The position numbers were made by a program, and so were the translations under genes. The notes under the pieces are model-generated. The model saw nothing but the letters and a program-made list of their open reading frames with translations, was not told the DNA's origin and ran no database searches. From NCBI GenBank assembly GCA_026929865.2, contig CM049414.1, positions 22,756,001 through 22,820,000 on the forward strand: a stretch of 64,000 nucleotides of DNA, given 5' to 3'. The stretch is from Hyperoplus lanceolatus (lineage: Eukaryota > Chordata > Actinopteri > Uranoscopiformes > Ammodytidae). Below are positions 22,945 through 33,149 of this stretch, in pieces (the stretch's first letter is position 1; the number at the start of each line of letters is the position of its first letter).

Positions 22945-25030
22945 ACCGATCATTGCCGATAATCTCAAACTGCTACTCTAACCCTGCACTATTTTGGAAA
23001 GCTGTGGACTATAATAAAAACAATTCTAGCACGATTCCCACTCAGATCAAATTAAATGGTCACACTCTCAATGATCAAAAAGAGATTGGCTTAGCTTTTA
23101 ATAAACATTTTGTAGCTGCTGGTCAACTCTTTCAGAATGGAAGATATACGCCTTCTACCACCAGTAGTAACGTACCGCCTGTCTCTCAAACTCCTATTTT
23201 CAGCCTTGATCTTCTTCCCACAAGTGTTGTTGTAGATGCGCTCCTCGCCATCAACCCCAAGAAGTACATGGGAGAGGACAATTTGGATCCGTTTTCAATC
23301 AAGCTTTCGACACATATAATATCAAAACAAATTACCGATATTTTTAATCTTTCCATCTCCTCTGGAATAGTTCCTAAAATTTGGAAAATAGCTCATGTAA
23401 TTCCTTTACATAAAGGTGGTGACAAAAATAATCTTAATAACTACAGGCCAATTTCCAAACTCCCATGCCTGGCAAACATTCTAGAATCACTTATTAATAA
23501 TCAGTTAAAAACATTTCTAACTAGTGCTTCCATTTTAAGCCCATTCCAATCTGGTTTTAGGGCAGGTCACAGTACTGTCTCTGCTGTGACTTTGGTTGTA
23601 GACAACATTGTTGCAGCATTAGACAAGAAAAAGCACTGTGCAGAACTTTTTATTGATCTTTCAAAGGCCTTTGATACTGTTGACCACCATTTGCTTTTAC
23701 AGAGGCTTTATGACATTGGCTTTGATCAGTCTGCATGTAGCTGGTTTAGGGATTATCTCACTGATAGACAGCAGTCAGTTAAACTGGGAAGATACCAATC
23801 TGAATTCTTAACTGTTACAAATGGTGTCCCACAAGGCTCAATTTTAGGTCCAGTTCTTTTCACAATTTATATAAATAACATTGTTTCATCGCTAAAAAAC
23901 TGTCACGCCCATCTATACGCTGACGACACAGTACTGTATTGCATTTCCGATTCGATGCACCAATCTATTGAGAACCTACAAAGCTCTTTTAATACTCTGC
24001 AGGACTGTCTAGTAGACCTCAGGCTTGTTCTTAATACAGAAACCAAATATATGTGTTTCTCCAGAGCAAGAACTACAAATTTGAATGATTTTAATGTTTT
24101 TACAAATAATGGATTTTTAATTGAAAGAGTCACAGAGTACAAATATCTCGGCATCTGGTTAGATGATAAACTCACTTTTAATTTCCATATAAAAAATCTT
24201 GTTTGTCGACTACGACAAAAAATTGGCTATTTTTATAGGAACAAAACCACCTTCCCTTTATTTAGTAGGAAAAGGATTATTGAGGCAGTTTTTATGTCTG
24301 TCCTTGATTACGGTGATGTGGTTTACCGGCATGCATCTCATTCATGTCTTAAACTCCTAGACTCTGTTTTTCACTCTGCTTTAAGGTTCATCACAGGAGA
24401 TGCTTATGACACACACCATTGTCTTTTATATGAAAAGGTTGGGTGGTACTCCCTTAAAGAGAGACATGATGCACATTGGCATATTTTTATTTACAAAGCC
24501 TTGACCGGGAAGCTTCCTCGTTATTTAACAGAAATGTTGCAAATTTCAGGTGGGCTTTATCAGACCCGCTCCACTGACATACTCATGCTTTATGTCCCAC
24601 AAGCCCGGTCTGAGCTGGGAAAGACAGCTTTTAGCTTCAGTGCCCCCGACTCCTGGAACAACTTACAGCAACAAATTAAACTAAATACCTTCATATCCTT
24701 TAATCAATTTAAACAAACCTAAACTTATCTTAAATCTGCCAAACTCTACCTGTAACTGTTTTAATAAGGCTATATTGTACTTTCACCCATTTAATTTAAT
24801 TTGAATTGCTGCCACTCTTCACCACTATGTAAATGTTTCAATTGTTTTTTTGTTTTTTGTTTTTTTTCTTCTCTTCACCTGTTGTTGTGTATTTGATGTA
24901 TTTGCATTGAATATTGTGTATGCATTGTTGTTTTTCCTTGGAATTTGTTTGAACTCGACGTCATTGAAAATGAGGGTCACCCCTCCATTGGTCTCTCGAG
25001 GATAAATAAAAGTTAAATGAAATGAAATGA
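22945..25030 (+). mobile_element. LINE copy B, 5'-truncated, protein frame open
   Basis: Same family as copy A and in the same orientation. It includes almost the whole reverse transcriptase and the 3' untranslated region, with GAGGGTCACCCCTCCATTGG, TCTCTCGAGGATAAATAAAA and the tail AAATGAAATGAAATGAAAA. The upstream boundary near 22945 is placed where coding similarity to the family stops making sense. Minus-strand 3' fragments of the same family occur at about 37080-37175 and 56960-57240. Confidence 0.88.
22953..24722 (+). pseudogene. LINE ORF2 fragment: reverse transcriptase (copy B)
   Basis: An open frame of 589 residues from a TTG; there is no ATG of its own, so the frame is open simply because the 5' part was lost. 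Residues 11-20 (ALFWKAVDYN) are the linker typical of Jockey/L2-group LINEs. The reverse transcriptase spans about residues 150-400: IPLHKGGDKNNLNNYRPIS (motifs 1-2), LFIDLSKAFDTVDH at 232-245 with the first catalytic Asp (motif A), GVPQGSILGPVLF at 291-303 (motif B) and YADD at 322-325 (motif C). The thumb and C-terminal part follow (YLGIWLDDKL, VLDYGDVVYRHAS, SAPDSWNNL). All three catalytic aspartates are present. The apurinic-like endonuclease is missing, so the element cannot prime its own insertion. Relative to copy A there is a small in-frame deletion at the NTDKTKYMC position (here NTETKYMC). Confidence 0.9.
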
Positions 25031-25065
25031 AAATAAAAAACTGGAAAAAATAATATTATATATTA

Positions 25066-25308
25066 TACAGCTCTGGAAAAAATGAAAAGACCACTCCAAA
25101 TGTTCAGTGTCTCTCATTTTACTATTTATAGGCATATGTTTGAGTAGAATGAACATTTTGGTTTTATAATATAAACTACTGACAACATTTCTTTCAAATT
25201 CCAATAGGCCTACATGTTTTTGTCATTAAGAGCATTTTCAATAAGTAATGTAGAGATGAAGATTTAAGAAAAATCTTGACTGGTCTCTTAATTTGTTCCG
25301 GAGCTGTA
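25066..25308. mobile_element. Mariner/Tc1-type miniature element (TACAGCTCTGGAAAAAAT)
   Basis: Terminal inverted repeats CAGCTCTGGAAAAAATGAAA and TCTTAATTTGTTCCGGAGCTG (last bases), flanked by TA on both sides (25066-25067 and 25307-25308). This end sequence is a well-known fish mariner-type MITE end. About 240 bp, non-coding. A second copy in inverse orientation is at about 58560-58777. Confidence 0.8.
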
Positions 25309-25319
25309 TATAATCACAA

Positions 25320-26140
25320 TTATTATCAATATATTGTGGATGTAACTATCCTAATCCAGGGTCTAAATTGGACTTCTGAGTTTTAGCATGGATGGATGTG
25401 ACCAATGCTAAAAGATCTTTACCCTCCATGTCAGACTTGGCTCTTGAGTGCTTTTGAGATTTTTAGAACAGCATTCAATATTTATGCTGTGTGATGTTTG
25501 CAGTTTGCTTTTAAACATACTTTCAAAGAAATGGATGGCATAATGTTTGGTTGAAGAAGTAGCTACGAGGAACTCTCAGTTTTTGTTTATATACGAGCAG
25601 CCTCTTTGGACAAAATTCCAGATTAAAGAATTTTCAAGATACACGCTTTTCATGGGAAATGCAGGGTATGATACAGTTTAATTTGAAAAGTCACCAGGGA
25701 TAAAAGCAATCAGAAAAAATAATGTAGTGCAGTACAAAGTACAATATAGGATGAAGTGTACTAAAAATATAAAGTAACATAAAAAGCCAAGTACCAGAAC
25801 CTCAAACTGGTAATGAAGTATACTACTCAAGTTAAGTTCCACCACTGCTTTATGTGCACAGTAAATCCAAGTATTTCCCATCAGATATAAATGGTTTAGC
25901 ATTTACACTGTTAGTTATTTGCACAAAAAATTCCTCAGCTGAAGACTCTCAATAGAGATGGTTTCTATGAGGAATAAAATGTGAAAATCCTAAAATTTTC
26001 AATCAGATCCTGTTTATTATATGTGATAAAAAAAAATATACTGGCTATATTACATCCAATTAGAACATCCTATATTTAAATCTGTCAATAATGCCCCGCC
26101 CACTCTTATCAAGCTCATTTGCATACACTGTAAATGGTAA
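25320..26140. other. Mostly unique sequence
   Basis: AT-rich block with a short F3 relic (25555-25640, annotated separately). Confidence 0.4.
25555..25640. mobile_element. Relic of miniature family F3
   Basis: AGCTACGAGGAACTCTCAGT and CCTCTTTGGACAAAATTCC match the end of the F3 copies at 9246-9505 and 34823-35075. Only this end is recognisable. Confidence 0.45.
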
Positions 26141-26147
26141 ATGGACT

Positions 26148-26345
26148 TGACTTATATTTTATAGCGCTTTTTTAGCCGATTTTCTCAGCCCCAAAGCGCT
26201 TTACATTTCTTACCACATTCACCCATTCATACACACACTCATACACTGCTGGCATTCCTCATGAAGCTTCGTAAGCAAATTATCCTGCTGGCACTCCAAT
26301 TCTATCGCTTCAGGGCGGCTTTGTGTAGGAATGGGGCAGAATAAT
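26148..26345 (+). mobile_element. Common dispersed fish repeat (AAATGGTAAATGGACTTG type)
   Basis: TAAATGGTAAATGGACTTGA then TTATATTTTATAGCGCTTTT, CCAAAGCGCTTTACATTTC and CACATTCACCCATTCATACA. This order of words is recognisable from many teleost genomes as a dispersed repeat. Its class is unclear to me. Confidence 0.6.
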
Positions 26346-26776
26346 CATGTTCTCATATTCCCAGCTATTGCTGCCAAGCCCTTTTTCAGCACATTGCATT
26401 AGATGTTTAACCTCAATCTACGAATGTATTGATGTCACAGTGTCTGTATAGGCAGCAAAGGAAAAGCACCTAAATGCAGATAACCAGGCAGGCAGCCGGC
26501 AACAGTTCATTGATGTTAATGGTAGAAGGATCTTTCAAAGGCCTTTAAGCACAGTCAGCAAGTTCTAACAGCGGTGCAGCCAAGAATCACAGGTTAAAAG
26601 GAACAGGGAAGGTAAAAGGTGCAGCAGGCTTTTGATTAGTGACAGCTCTCTAATATGACAACACAGTGAAGTTAGTTTTAAGTTGGAGATGGAAGGTTTT
26701 CCTGATGAATGTCTGTCGAATATCCAACTCAAAACTAACTTTATAGTGTCGGATAAGTGAGCCTTCATGGGCAGTC

Positions 26777-27198
26777 TCGGGTTGCGTTCCGAATCGCATA
26801 CTCTTTCTTTTTTCTATTCTACATACTACATCTGACGATAAAAAGAATCTAGTTAGGATGCAGTAGGCATACTATTGGGACGTACTTTTCTCTCTTATTT
26901 CATCATAACATTGCGCCTTGATCTTGCCTCTTGCTTTTATATCCGTCGCATCCCCGTTTGTTTTCATAACATGGACCTATGGGCTTCGTCGATGTTACGT
27001 CACTTCACGTGCGCACTGGATTGTGGGTCAGAATCGCCCAAATAGGATGCACTTTTCAACACTAACAATCTTGGCCGCATGAAGTAGACCATCCGGGTAT
27101 TCTAACCATCCTAAATCTGGCCACAAGAATCGGGACATCCTAAATCTTTTTTCTACATACTATATAGTAGAAAGTATGCGATTCGGAACGCAACCTCG
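26777..27198. mobile_element. Long-TIR miniature element (GGTTGCGTTCCGAATCGCAT), copy 1
   Basis: The element runs 26780-27195. The ends GGTTGCGTTCCGAATCGCAT and ATGCGATTCGGAACGCAACC are perfect inverted repeats of at least 20 bp, followed by a looser repeat (ACTCTTTC, TCTACATACT). It is flanked by TCG on both sides (26777-26779 and 27196-27198), consistent with a 3-bp target duplication. Relatives lie at 45161-45430 and 51447-51868. Non-coding. Confidence 0.75.
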
Positions 27199-27199
27199 G

Positions 27200-27475
27200 T
27201 TTCCTTCCGGTACGTATTTGATTCTAAAATGACAAGGTGTAAAAAATAAAGAGCGCACCATAACGACGCTTCCCTTGACTAACAGTGTTTGAGCTAAGCT
27301 AACTAGTGATGACCTACCTGACATGGCCATTTCTTCTTCAAAAATTCACGCACAGTTAAAGGGCTGGTTTCTGTTGCCTAGTCTTGAATCCGAGAGTGAG
27401 GCAACAAGTTACAAATAAAAAATGTATGAAATATTCCTTTAAGTAACATTTTTTAATACTAGTATGTTTACAGTT
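27200..27475. mobile_element. Probable relic of a TTAA-type miniature element
   Basis: The right end GAAATATTCCTTTAAG has the CCTTTAA terminus of the F4-type elements. The left part is not recognisable. Weak call. Confidence 0.3.
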
Positions 27476-27559
27476 TTAAATGAGCACTCTTGCTGAAACA
27501 AAGCCTCTCAATACTTCTCCCTACCACTGCTGGAGAGCTTGTTCTATACTACAGTTTGT

Positions 27560-27692
27560 CCCTCCTGTCTCCCATGTTATTGGTCACTGTCTTTTTATGT
27601 TTCTTGGATGGGATGTAACTGTAAACGTAATTTCGTTGCTCTGTACTTGTGACATGTGCAATGACCAATAAAGTCTGATTCTGATTCTGAAG
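27560..27692 (+). mobile_element. RTE/Rex3-type LINE 3' end
   Basis: Contains TTTCGTTGCTCTGTACTTGT and ends with CAATGACCAATAAAGTCTGA then TTCTGATTCTGA. The tandem ATTCTG tail after AATAAAG is characteristic of Rex3/RTE-type LINEs in fish. Only the untranslated 3' end is present. Confidence 0.65.
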
Positions 27693-27699
27693 GACTGAT

Positions 27700-28160
27700 G
27701 AGAAGCAGGTGCACTGATTTGAGAATTTACGTACGAAGTCCAGAGCGGATTTGGTGGAACTTGGAGAATGGCCCATTTCAGTCAACCCTAGAAATGAAAA
27801 TGTTGACAGAAAAAGCACAAGTTTACATTGTATTAAATTCCCATTTGACACATTTACCTCTGTCTACTTGTTGTTTCTTTACCTTTGAAGAACAGCTGTT
27901 ATGCCGAGTTCCTTCCCCCTGCTGAGAATCCCAATATAAATAAACATCTGCTGAATAATGATGAGCCATTCTAACTTTCTTTCTGGAGATGAATGGATCA
28001 AATCATCAAGTGCACATATTGTCTCATTTGGTCTCAACAGTTTACATTTTAATCCTAATAATGGCATAGCCTGAAATAATATGGGATACATTACTCGGCA
28101 GCAGCAATCAGTAGGACTATTGAATACACTTTTGAATGTAATGTATGTGAATGTGTATGT
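27700..28160. other. No recognisable feature
   Basis: AT-rich unique-looking sequence. Confidence 0.4.
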
Positions 28161-28163
28161 AAT

Positions 28164-28249
28164 GTTTTGGCGTTTTTGCAGTATTAGACAGATTTGAAGA
28201 GACAGAGTTGAAATGGGGCAAAGAGGGGAGGAGCGTTTAGGGGGCGCCA
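28164..28249 (-). mobile_element. tRNA-derived SINE, internally deleted copy
   Basis: The minus-strand 3' part (CCCATTTCAACTCTGTCTCT) matches the SINE copies at 38049-38217 and 40557-40726. The leading GGCGCCCC is still present at the right edge (28240-28248), but most of the tRNA-like head has been deleted. Confidence 0.55.
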
Positions 28250-29500
28250 TAACTACTACACGGGGGAGTGCCCCCGAACCAAATGGTTTTATCAGAACAT
28301 ATTTTATTTAATCAATTTTGTCAGAGTGAATCTGGCACCCCACATTAATTTGAAACACATTTAAAAATCCCCAAAAAACAACAAACTAACTAGCTAGTGT
28401 TGAACTCAAATTGGATGTGAAAGAAACTTTCCTGAACTACAATTGATAAAGATAAGTAGGGAAGGCTAAATATCACGGCTTCATTTTTTTCGAGAAATCG
28501 TCATGATGTTGGACTTTCACAATGTAACTTTGTGACAGCATCGCAGGTTTGAACTGAATTATGGCTGTTGCATATGGCCTATGTTTTTTGTGAAGTCATT
28601 TTTTAATCACAAGACTGCTTAAATAAATCTACATTCATTTATTATTGTGTGTTTTGTTTTAGTGATTTGTGTCTCAAATATGCACTTGTTGTTCTCCACG
28701 TATGAGCTGGGATTTCACTGTATTATACATTTCAGCCTGAAAAGTCTAAATGCTTTAACTTTCAGATTTTTCTTTTTTATATTTAAGACTGGGCCTGCTG
28801 GGTGGTTGTCTGTCCTCTATCTATCAAGGCAGGTTTTTCCCCACAGTTCTACAGAGGCTCAGTACTCCATCAAGGTAAGTGTTTGCCGCTTCCTCGAAAT
28901 GTTGAAAGTGGATGTTTTGGCTCTGTTCATAATTTTTGTGCCTGGGCGATATGGCTGGACTGTTGTTTTGTTTTCTCAGCTGTGCTTTATGGTTTATTTC
29001 TTGGCGTCCCCATGGCTGATAATCCTCTGAAATATGCTGCTGTCCCTCCATCCAGCATGCGCATTGTTTGCATTGGGATTGATAGAGAATCAATTCCTTT
29101 AAGTGGTTGGGCTCATTTTTCTTGTTACCGGTTGTTTGGCTTGTGACGTAGCCTATGTGATCGTGCTTTTTGATTTACGGTTGTGGTGAAATATGATCAC
29201 ATTCTTGAGTATTGTGGCACGAGTATAATGGACTGAATGGATTTCGCTGCCTTTTTGCCTACACATTGTTTTATAAGGGTGCACTCACAATATAGGACCA
29301 GTTCTGCTCAAATTGATCCGGGGCCTATAGGTACGATTTCTTCATGACAATACGTCACCTCGTCTTAAGTAAATCAATTTAGTCAATAGTACACAAGGCA
29401 TATGGAAATTTGTCTTTTTTCGCATATCCCCTCTCAAGTTTTCCACTTCTAATTGGGCTGTAGCGCATAGTCAGCCATAGTACAGCGCCCCTAATAAGTA
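28250..29500. other. Mostly unique sequence; holds one weak exon candidate
   Basis: See 28789-28874. Nothing else recognisable. Confidence 0.4.
28789..28874 (+). other. Possible host exon (86 bp) between consensus splice sites
   Basis: Upstream is a pyrimidine-rich stretch (TTTTTCTTTTTTATATTTAAG) acting as a possible acceptor, and downstream is GTAAGTG, a strong donor. A second, better acceptor (TTTTTCCCCACAG) lies inside at 28834-28846 and would give a 28-bp exon with the same donor. One frame reads TGPAGWLSVLYLSRQ then VFPHSSTEAQYSIK. I do not recognise the peptide. Two other frames are also open, so coding is unproven. It may be a chance match. Confidence 0.2.
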
Positions 29501-29509
29501 CGGGATCGT

Positions 29510-29855
29510 GATTTTGATTGTAATTGTATCAGATTTTGTAGTTAGGTTCCAAAAAAGATTTACTCTACATTTACTTCTTAGTATTGAATACTTCTATCAT
29601 CATAAATTAAGAAAATATATTTTAAGGGACCTGGAACCAAACTTAAACTAGAATATGTTTGTAAACAAAACTTTGGGCCCGGCTGCTGTAAACAACAACA
29701 GCGAAACACTAACTTTTCAGGAAGCTAACTTCAAACAGTGCTCCAGGGATCACATTTTCCTGCGAGGAAAGTTTATTTATTCAGTTATGAGAATATACCT
29801 TAGAAAATGTTCCCTTCTCTGACACACTCAAAGTTACATAGTGCACCTTTAAGGA
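29510..29855. mobile_element. Possible TTAA-type miniature element, diverged
   Basis: The right end TACATAGTGCACCTTTAAGG has the CCTTTAA form seen in families F1-F5. The left end is not clear. Weak. Confidence 0.3.
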
Positions 29856-29859
29856 CACT

Positions 29860-30395
29860 GTTATTTGTATTTGACAAAACTCAACATGACTTGTGTCTGA
29901 CAAAACTTATCCTTCTCATTCTCTCGCCTCACTTGGTATTCTCTCTCTATTTCAAGCATTAAGGAAACATCACAACTCCGACTAATGCGATTCTGTGACA
30001 GCTTGCATTACTATATCTTCATCATATTATAATTACATCTAACCCACTGAGCCGCTGTTTGCTGCGAAACACAATTCCACCTTAAGCCCATATCAGTGTC
30101 GTGATGGTCCTCTGCCGCTTATCAATGCTACAAAAAGACATTGTCCTGCTCCGAGCCATACATTTTGGTGTAATTGGAATATGCATAACTGAATAATTAT
30201 CTGCTGCTTCGTATCAGATGGGCCGTTGGATATAGAGTTGTACGTGTCATTTCACTAGATAGTGTATTGTGGCTGGAGGCGGTTTGTGAGGAATGGCCAC
30301 TCGGCAGTATTGAAACAAAGCTGAGTTGTATGGTATAATTTTGGATTGAGATTGGCTGACTGAATGACTTTTTATTGAAACTTTACATGCTTGTA
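29860..30395. other. Unique sequence, possible conserved regulatory block
   Basis: The stretch 30000-30240 is even in composition, free of repeats, and rich in AT-type homeodomain-like words (TAATTAC, GGTGTAATTGG, ATGCATAA, AATAATTATC). This is the look of conserved non-coding elements in gene deserts, but without alignment it is only a guess. Confidence 0.3.
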
Positions 30396-30404
30396 CTGTT
30401 TTAA

Positions 30405-30437
30405 TTAAAATGTTTAATTGAATTGAATTGAATTTCG
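30405..30437 (+). repeat. (AATTG)n tail-like repeat
   Basis: TTAATTGAATTGAATTGAAT, a short pentanucleotide of the kind left by LINE 3' tails. Confidence 0.5.
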
Positions 30438-30440
30438 AAC

Positions 30441-31099
30441 TTAAAGCTGTATGGCGTAACTTCTGAAAACAGTAATTTGAGCTTTATTTGTCTTAATTAC
30501 TCTGCCATGTCTAGATAATTAGCCAAATAGTTATCCAAATGGTATTTTTGTTTGTATTTTTTGTTGCTGGTAATACATTTCCGATTTCAGTGCCTGTGTG
30601 ATTTTGGCGCGAAGGTGGGGGGTAGATAGCCTGGTTCTACCAGACCATCGTACTTAATTTCATTTGTACAGAAGGTCTGGAATCGCTCAATTGACAAACG
30701 TAAACTCACTTGAAGGCGGGTTTATGTTGAAGTTTAAAACTATTGGATCTGCCCAGTGCCACTCTAGATCTGCCAACCACAATCGCATAACGTTTGGTGC
30801 TCCGGCTTCTGACTACAACCGAAACTGTTGCACGTCATTGTTCTCAGCCACTCCCTCTGTTCGCTGATTGGACAGGTAAAAACTCTACCGGAGAAAACCT
30901 GCGAATATACCGCGGACCCAGACTGACTACTGAAGGGAAATGAAAATTGAGCGGAAGTAGGTAGATGGGCGGTACCAGGCTACGGGGTAGACAGTCAAAT
31001 GTAAGTGGAATGGTTATCCTGGAAAAGATGCCATTGAAAAATAATGAATAAAAATCACAACCTTTTAAAAATTGGAAATCTTACGTAATAAAGCTTTAA
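30441..31099. mobile_element. TTAA-bounded element split by a TAGCCTGG element
   Basis: Left end TTAAAGCTGTATGGCGTAAC, right end CTTACGTAATAAAGCTTTAA, so the ends are inverted and bounded by TTAA. The left end is related to that of F2 (TTAAAGCTCTAGTGCGTGAC at 49935). The TAGCCTGG copy 2 at 30627-30982 sits inside it with its own duplication, so the outer element is older. Confidence 0.6.
30618..30991. mobile_element. TAGCCTGG element, copy 2, nested
   Basis: Element 30627-30982 (TAGCCTGG ... CCAGGCTA). The flanks are GGGGGTAGA (30618-30626) and CGGGGTAGA (30983-30991), a 9-bp duplication with one mismatch. It is opposite in orientation to copy 1, with 356 bp of non-coding interior. Confidence 0.7.
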
Positions 31100-31104
31100 C
31101 AATG

Positions 31105-32470
31105 CTTGGTGAAAAAACGTGTCATCACTGTGCAGTAAGTTCCCAATAAAGGATAAACAAGCCCCCCTACCAGATTTTTTATTAAACGATAATGATGCAC
31201 TATGGTCTTAAAGGCACGTCTTGTATTCGGGTGATATTATTATGCTGTAGTGGCGATGAGGATAACTATCCCTTCCCATGGGACAGGGGGCTGAAAAAGA
31301 GAAAGATTACGGAGCTTTGCCGATGCAGATTGGATTTCTTTATTATCCCGAGTTCCATCTGAGCTTACACACTTTTTTCTAATCCTCCAAGGCTCCCCCC
31401 TCCCTTTGTGTTGTCTACAAGTTCCTCTACAGGGAACGTTTATCACATCCTCGTACCATGTATCGTCCCGTTATCGTCTGTGACACCATTTATTTGGCCT
31501 TCAGGGAGTCTTTGTACTAATCTTGAGACATATAATAAAGTGTTTTTTTTTCTTAGAGGATTTAATTTTAGGTGTATCCACAAACATGCAGCATTTTTTT
31601 TGGAAAGGTTTATTTGATACTACTGAATAAATAAACTCTTGGGTACATAAAAAATGAGATTCAGTTTAATTTTGGGCTGTTCAAATACACACAAACTCAA
31701 TAAGCAGGTATAACAGACTTTTAATGAATAGTTTTTTGCTTTTCGCTAAATTCTAGTTTTTTTTCATAATAACAAACAAATCAAAGCTGTGAAAATGAAG
31801 TAATCTGATGCAACTTCATCCTTCATATCAAAATACAGGTGTTGACCAAACAGGTGTCTTGTACAAGCACAACTCAACTCTATTTTAACTGCTTCTCATT
31901 TTCCGATTGACTGGGGAAATCTCCGCACTCACCTGCTGAAACACTTGCTACTATAGGTACCAAAATGTTCTTTTTTTCAGCTAATGCTATGATCATGTAT
32001 GTACTATCACACAGTCACATAATGGTTTGTCTACTCTGCTTTCACACCACGAATGAACCACAACAGAGTTTGCTTGAAAGTGGAACAAAACCCAAACCTT
32101 TTAAACTGATCTCAGTCAGGCTGCTTTAGTCCTCGACAAAGCTTGATAACTTTAACCCTATCCTAAACTTTACCCAGAATTATATTGAATATCCTCACAT
32201 ACATTAGACATGGTTAATTAAAACAGTCAGCGTTGGCCCTTCAGAATCAAGCTGTTATCTCCTCTAAAGTCTTTGAATCCACACCATTAATCTGGCTCCT
32301 TTATCTCCTAGATAAAGCTATAAGCTCCACTGCACTGATTGGTGGTAAAGATCCATGACCCCCCTTGCCTCGTCCATCGTGAATCCCACTCTCCCTAACA
32401 CGAAGTGGGGAGGTTTGACTGAGGTTTTGCCACCTGGGGCTTCCTGGCACTGGAACATGCCTGCAGAGAT
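31105..32470. other. No recognisable feature
   Basis: Unique-looking AT-rich block. The open frames at 31240-31617 show no known motif. Confidence 0.5.
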
Positions 32471-32514
32471 AATTAATGAGAATTACCGTTGAACAGAGAG
32501 AGGCACTTTGGCAG

Positions 32515-32600
32515 GGATTGGGGGAGAGAGAGAGGGGGAGAGAGAGAGGGGAGAGAGGGAGAGAGAGAGAGGTGGGAGAGAGTGAGAGAGAGGGGAGATA

Positions 32601-32641
<41 letters not shown>
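32515..32641 (+). repeat. GA-rich compound repeat
   Basis: GAGA units with GGGG and GATA interruptions, about 125 bp, almost pure purine on the plus strand. Open frames through it (minus strand Ser-Leu repeats) are artefacts. Confidence 0.9.
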
Positions 32642-32643
<2 letters not shown>

Positions 32644-32804
32644 TGACTTGGAGAGGATGGTAATGACTGTGGTGAAGAAGACCAAGATGGAGGTGATTGG
32701 AGGGGAGAGGAAAATAGATTAATATGATTATTTTGCTACTTTGCATTGGTATGGTTTCCCCCTTCTGTCTGAGTGACAAATTAACTGCAAATTCACGCCT
32801 ATAC

Positions 32805-33148
32805 GTTTCATCAGTTGCCCGCATGTGGAAGCATGAGTAATTACAACAACACTGCCGGCTCATCTACATGAGATACCTTCTGCTGTACGTCCAGGTTTTT
32901 TTCTTAGCAGTAGAATCAACAACTGAAACATTTCTTGGGCTTTTCCTGGAATTTTTCTGAGCTCCTGCGCCAGTGTCCGGGGGGGGGGGGGGTGACAAAA
33001 GTTTGGAAAACACCGCTATAGTGAGAAACAGTTGTCAGTTCTGTGGAGCTGATATAGGCTTGAACAACTTTGTGTCAACTCGTTTGGCGATTGACTTGTA
33101 TGTAGCCGACATTCATTCATATGAAAAAGTTACGCACTATAGCTCTAA
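32805..33148. mobile_element. TTAA-type miniature element, family F2, copy with poly-G
   Basis: Matches the copy at 49935-50293 over its length: GAGTAATTACAACAACACTG, TCTTAGCAGTAGAATCAACA and TTGTGTCAACTCGTTTGGCG, then AAAAAGTTACGCACTATAGC. The left terminus is missing. A run of about 14 G residues at 32979-32992 has expanded inside this copy. Confidence 0.65.
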
Positions 33149-33149
33149 G

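Noticed and set aside
28647-29146. Open frames of 114-127 residues
   Set aside because: No recognisable domain, overlapping frames on both strands, composition like the flanking DNA. Only the splice-bounded part was kept as a weak candidate.
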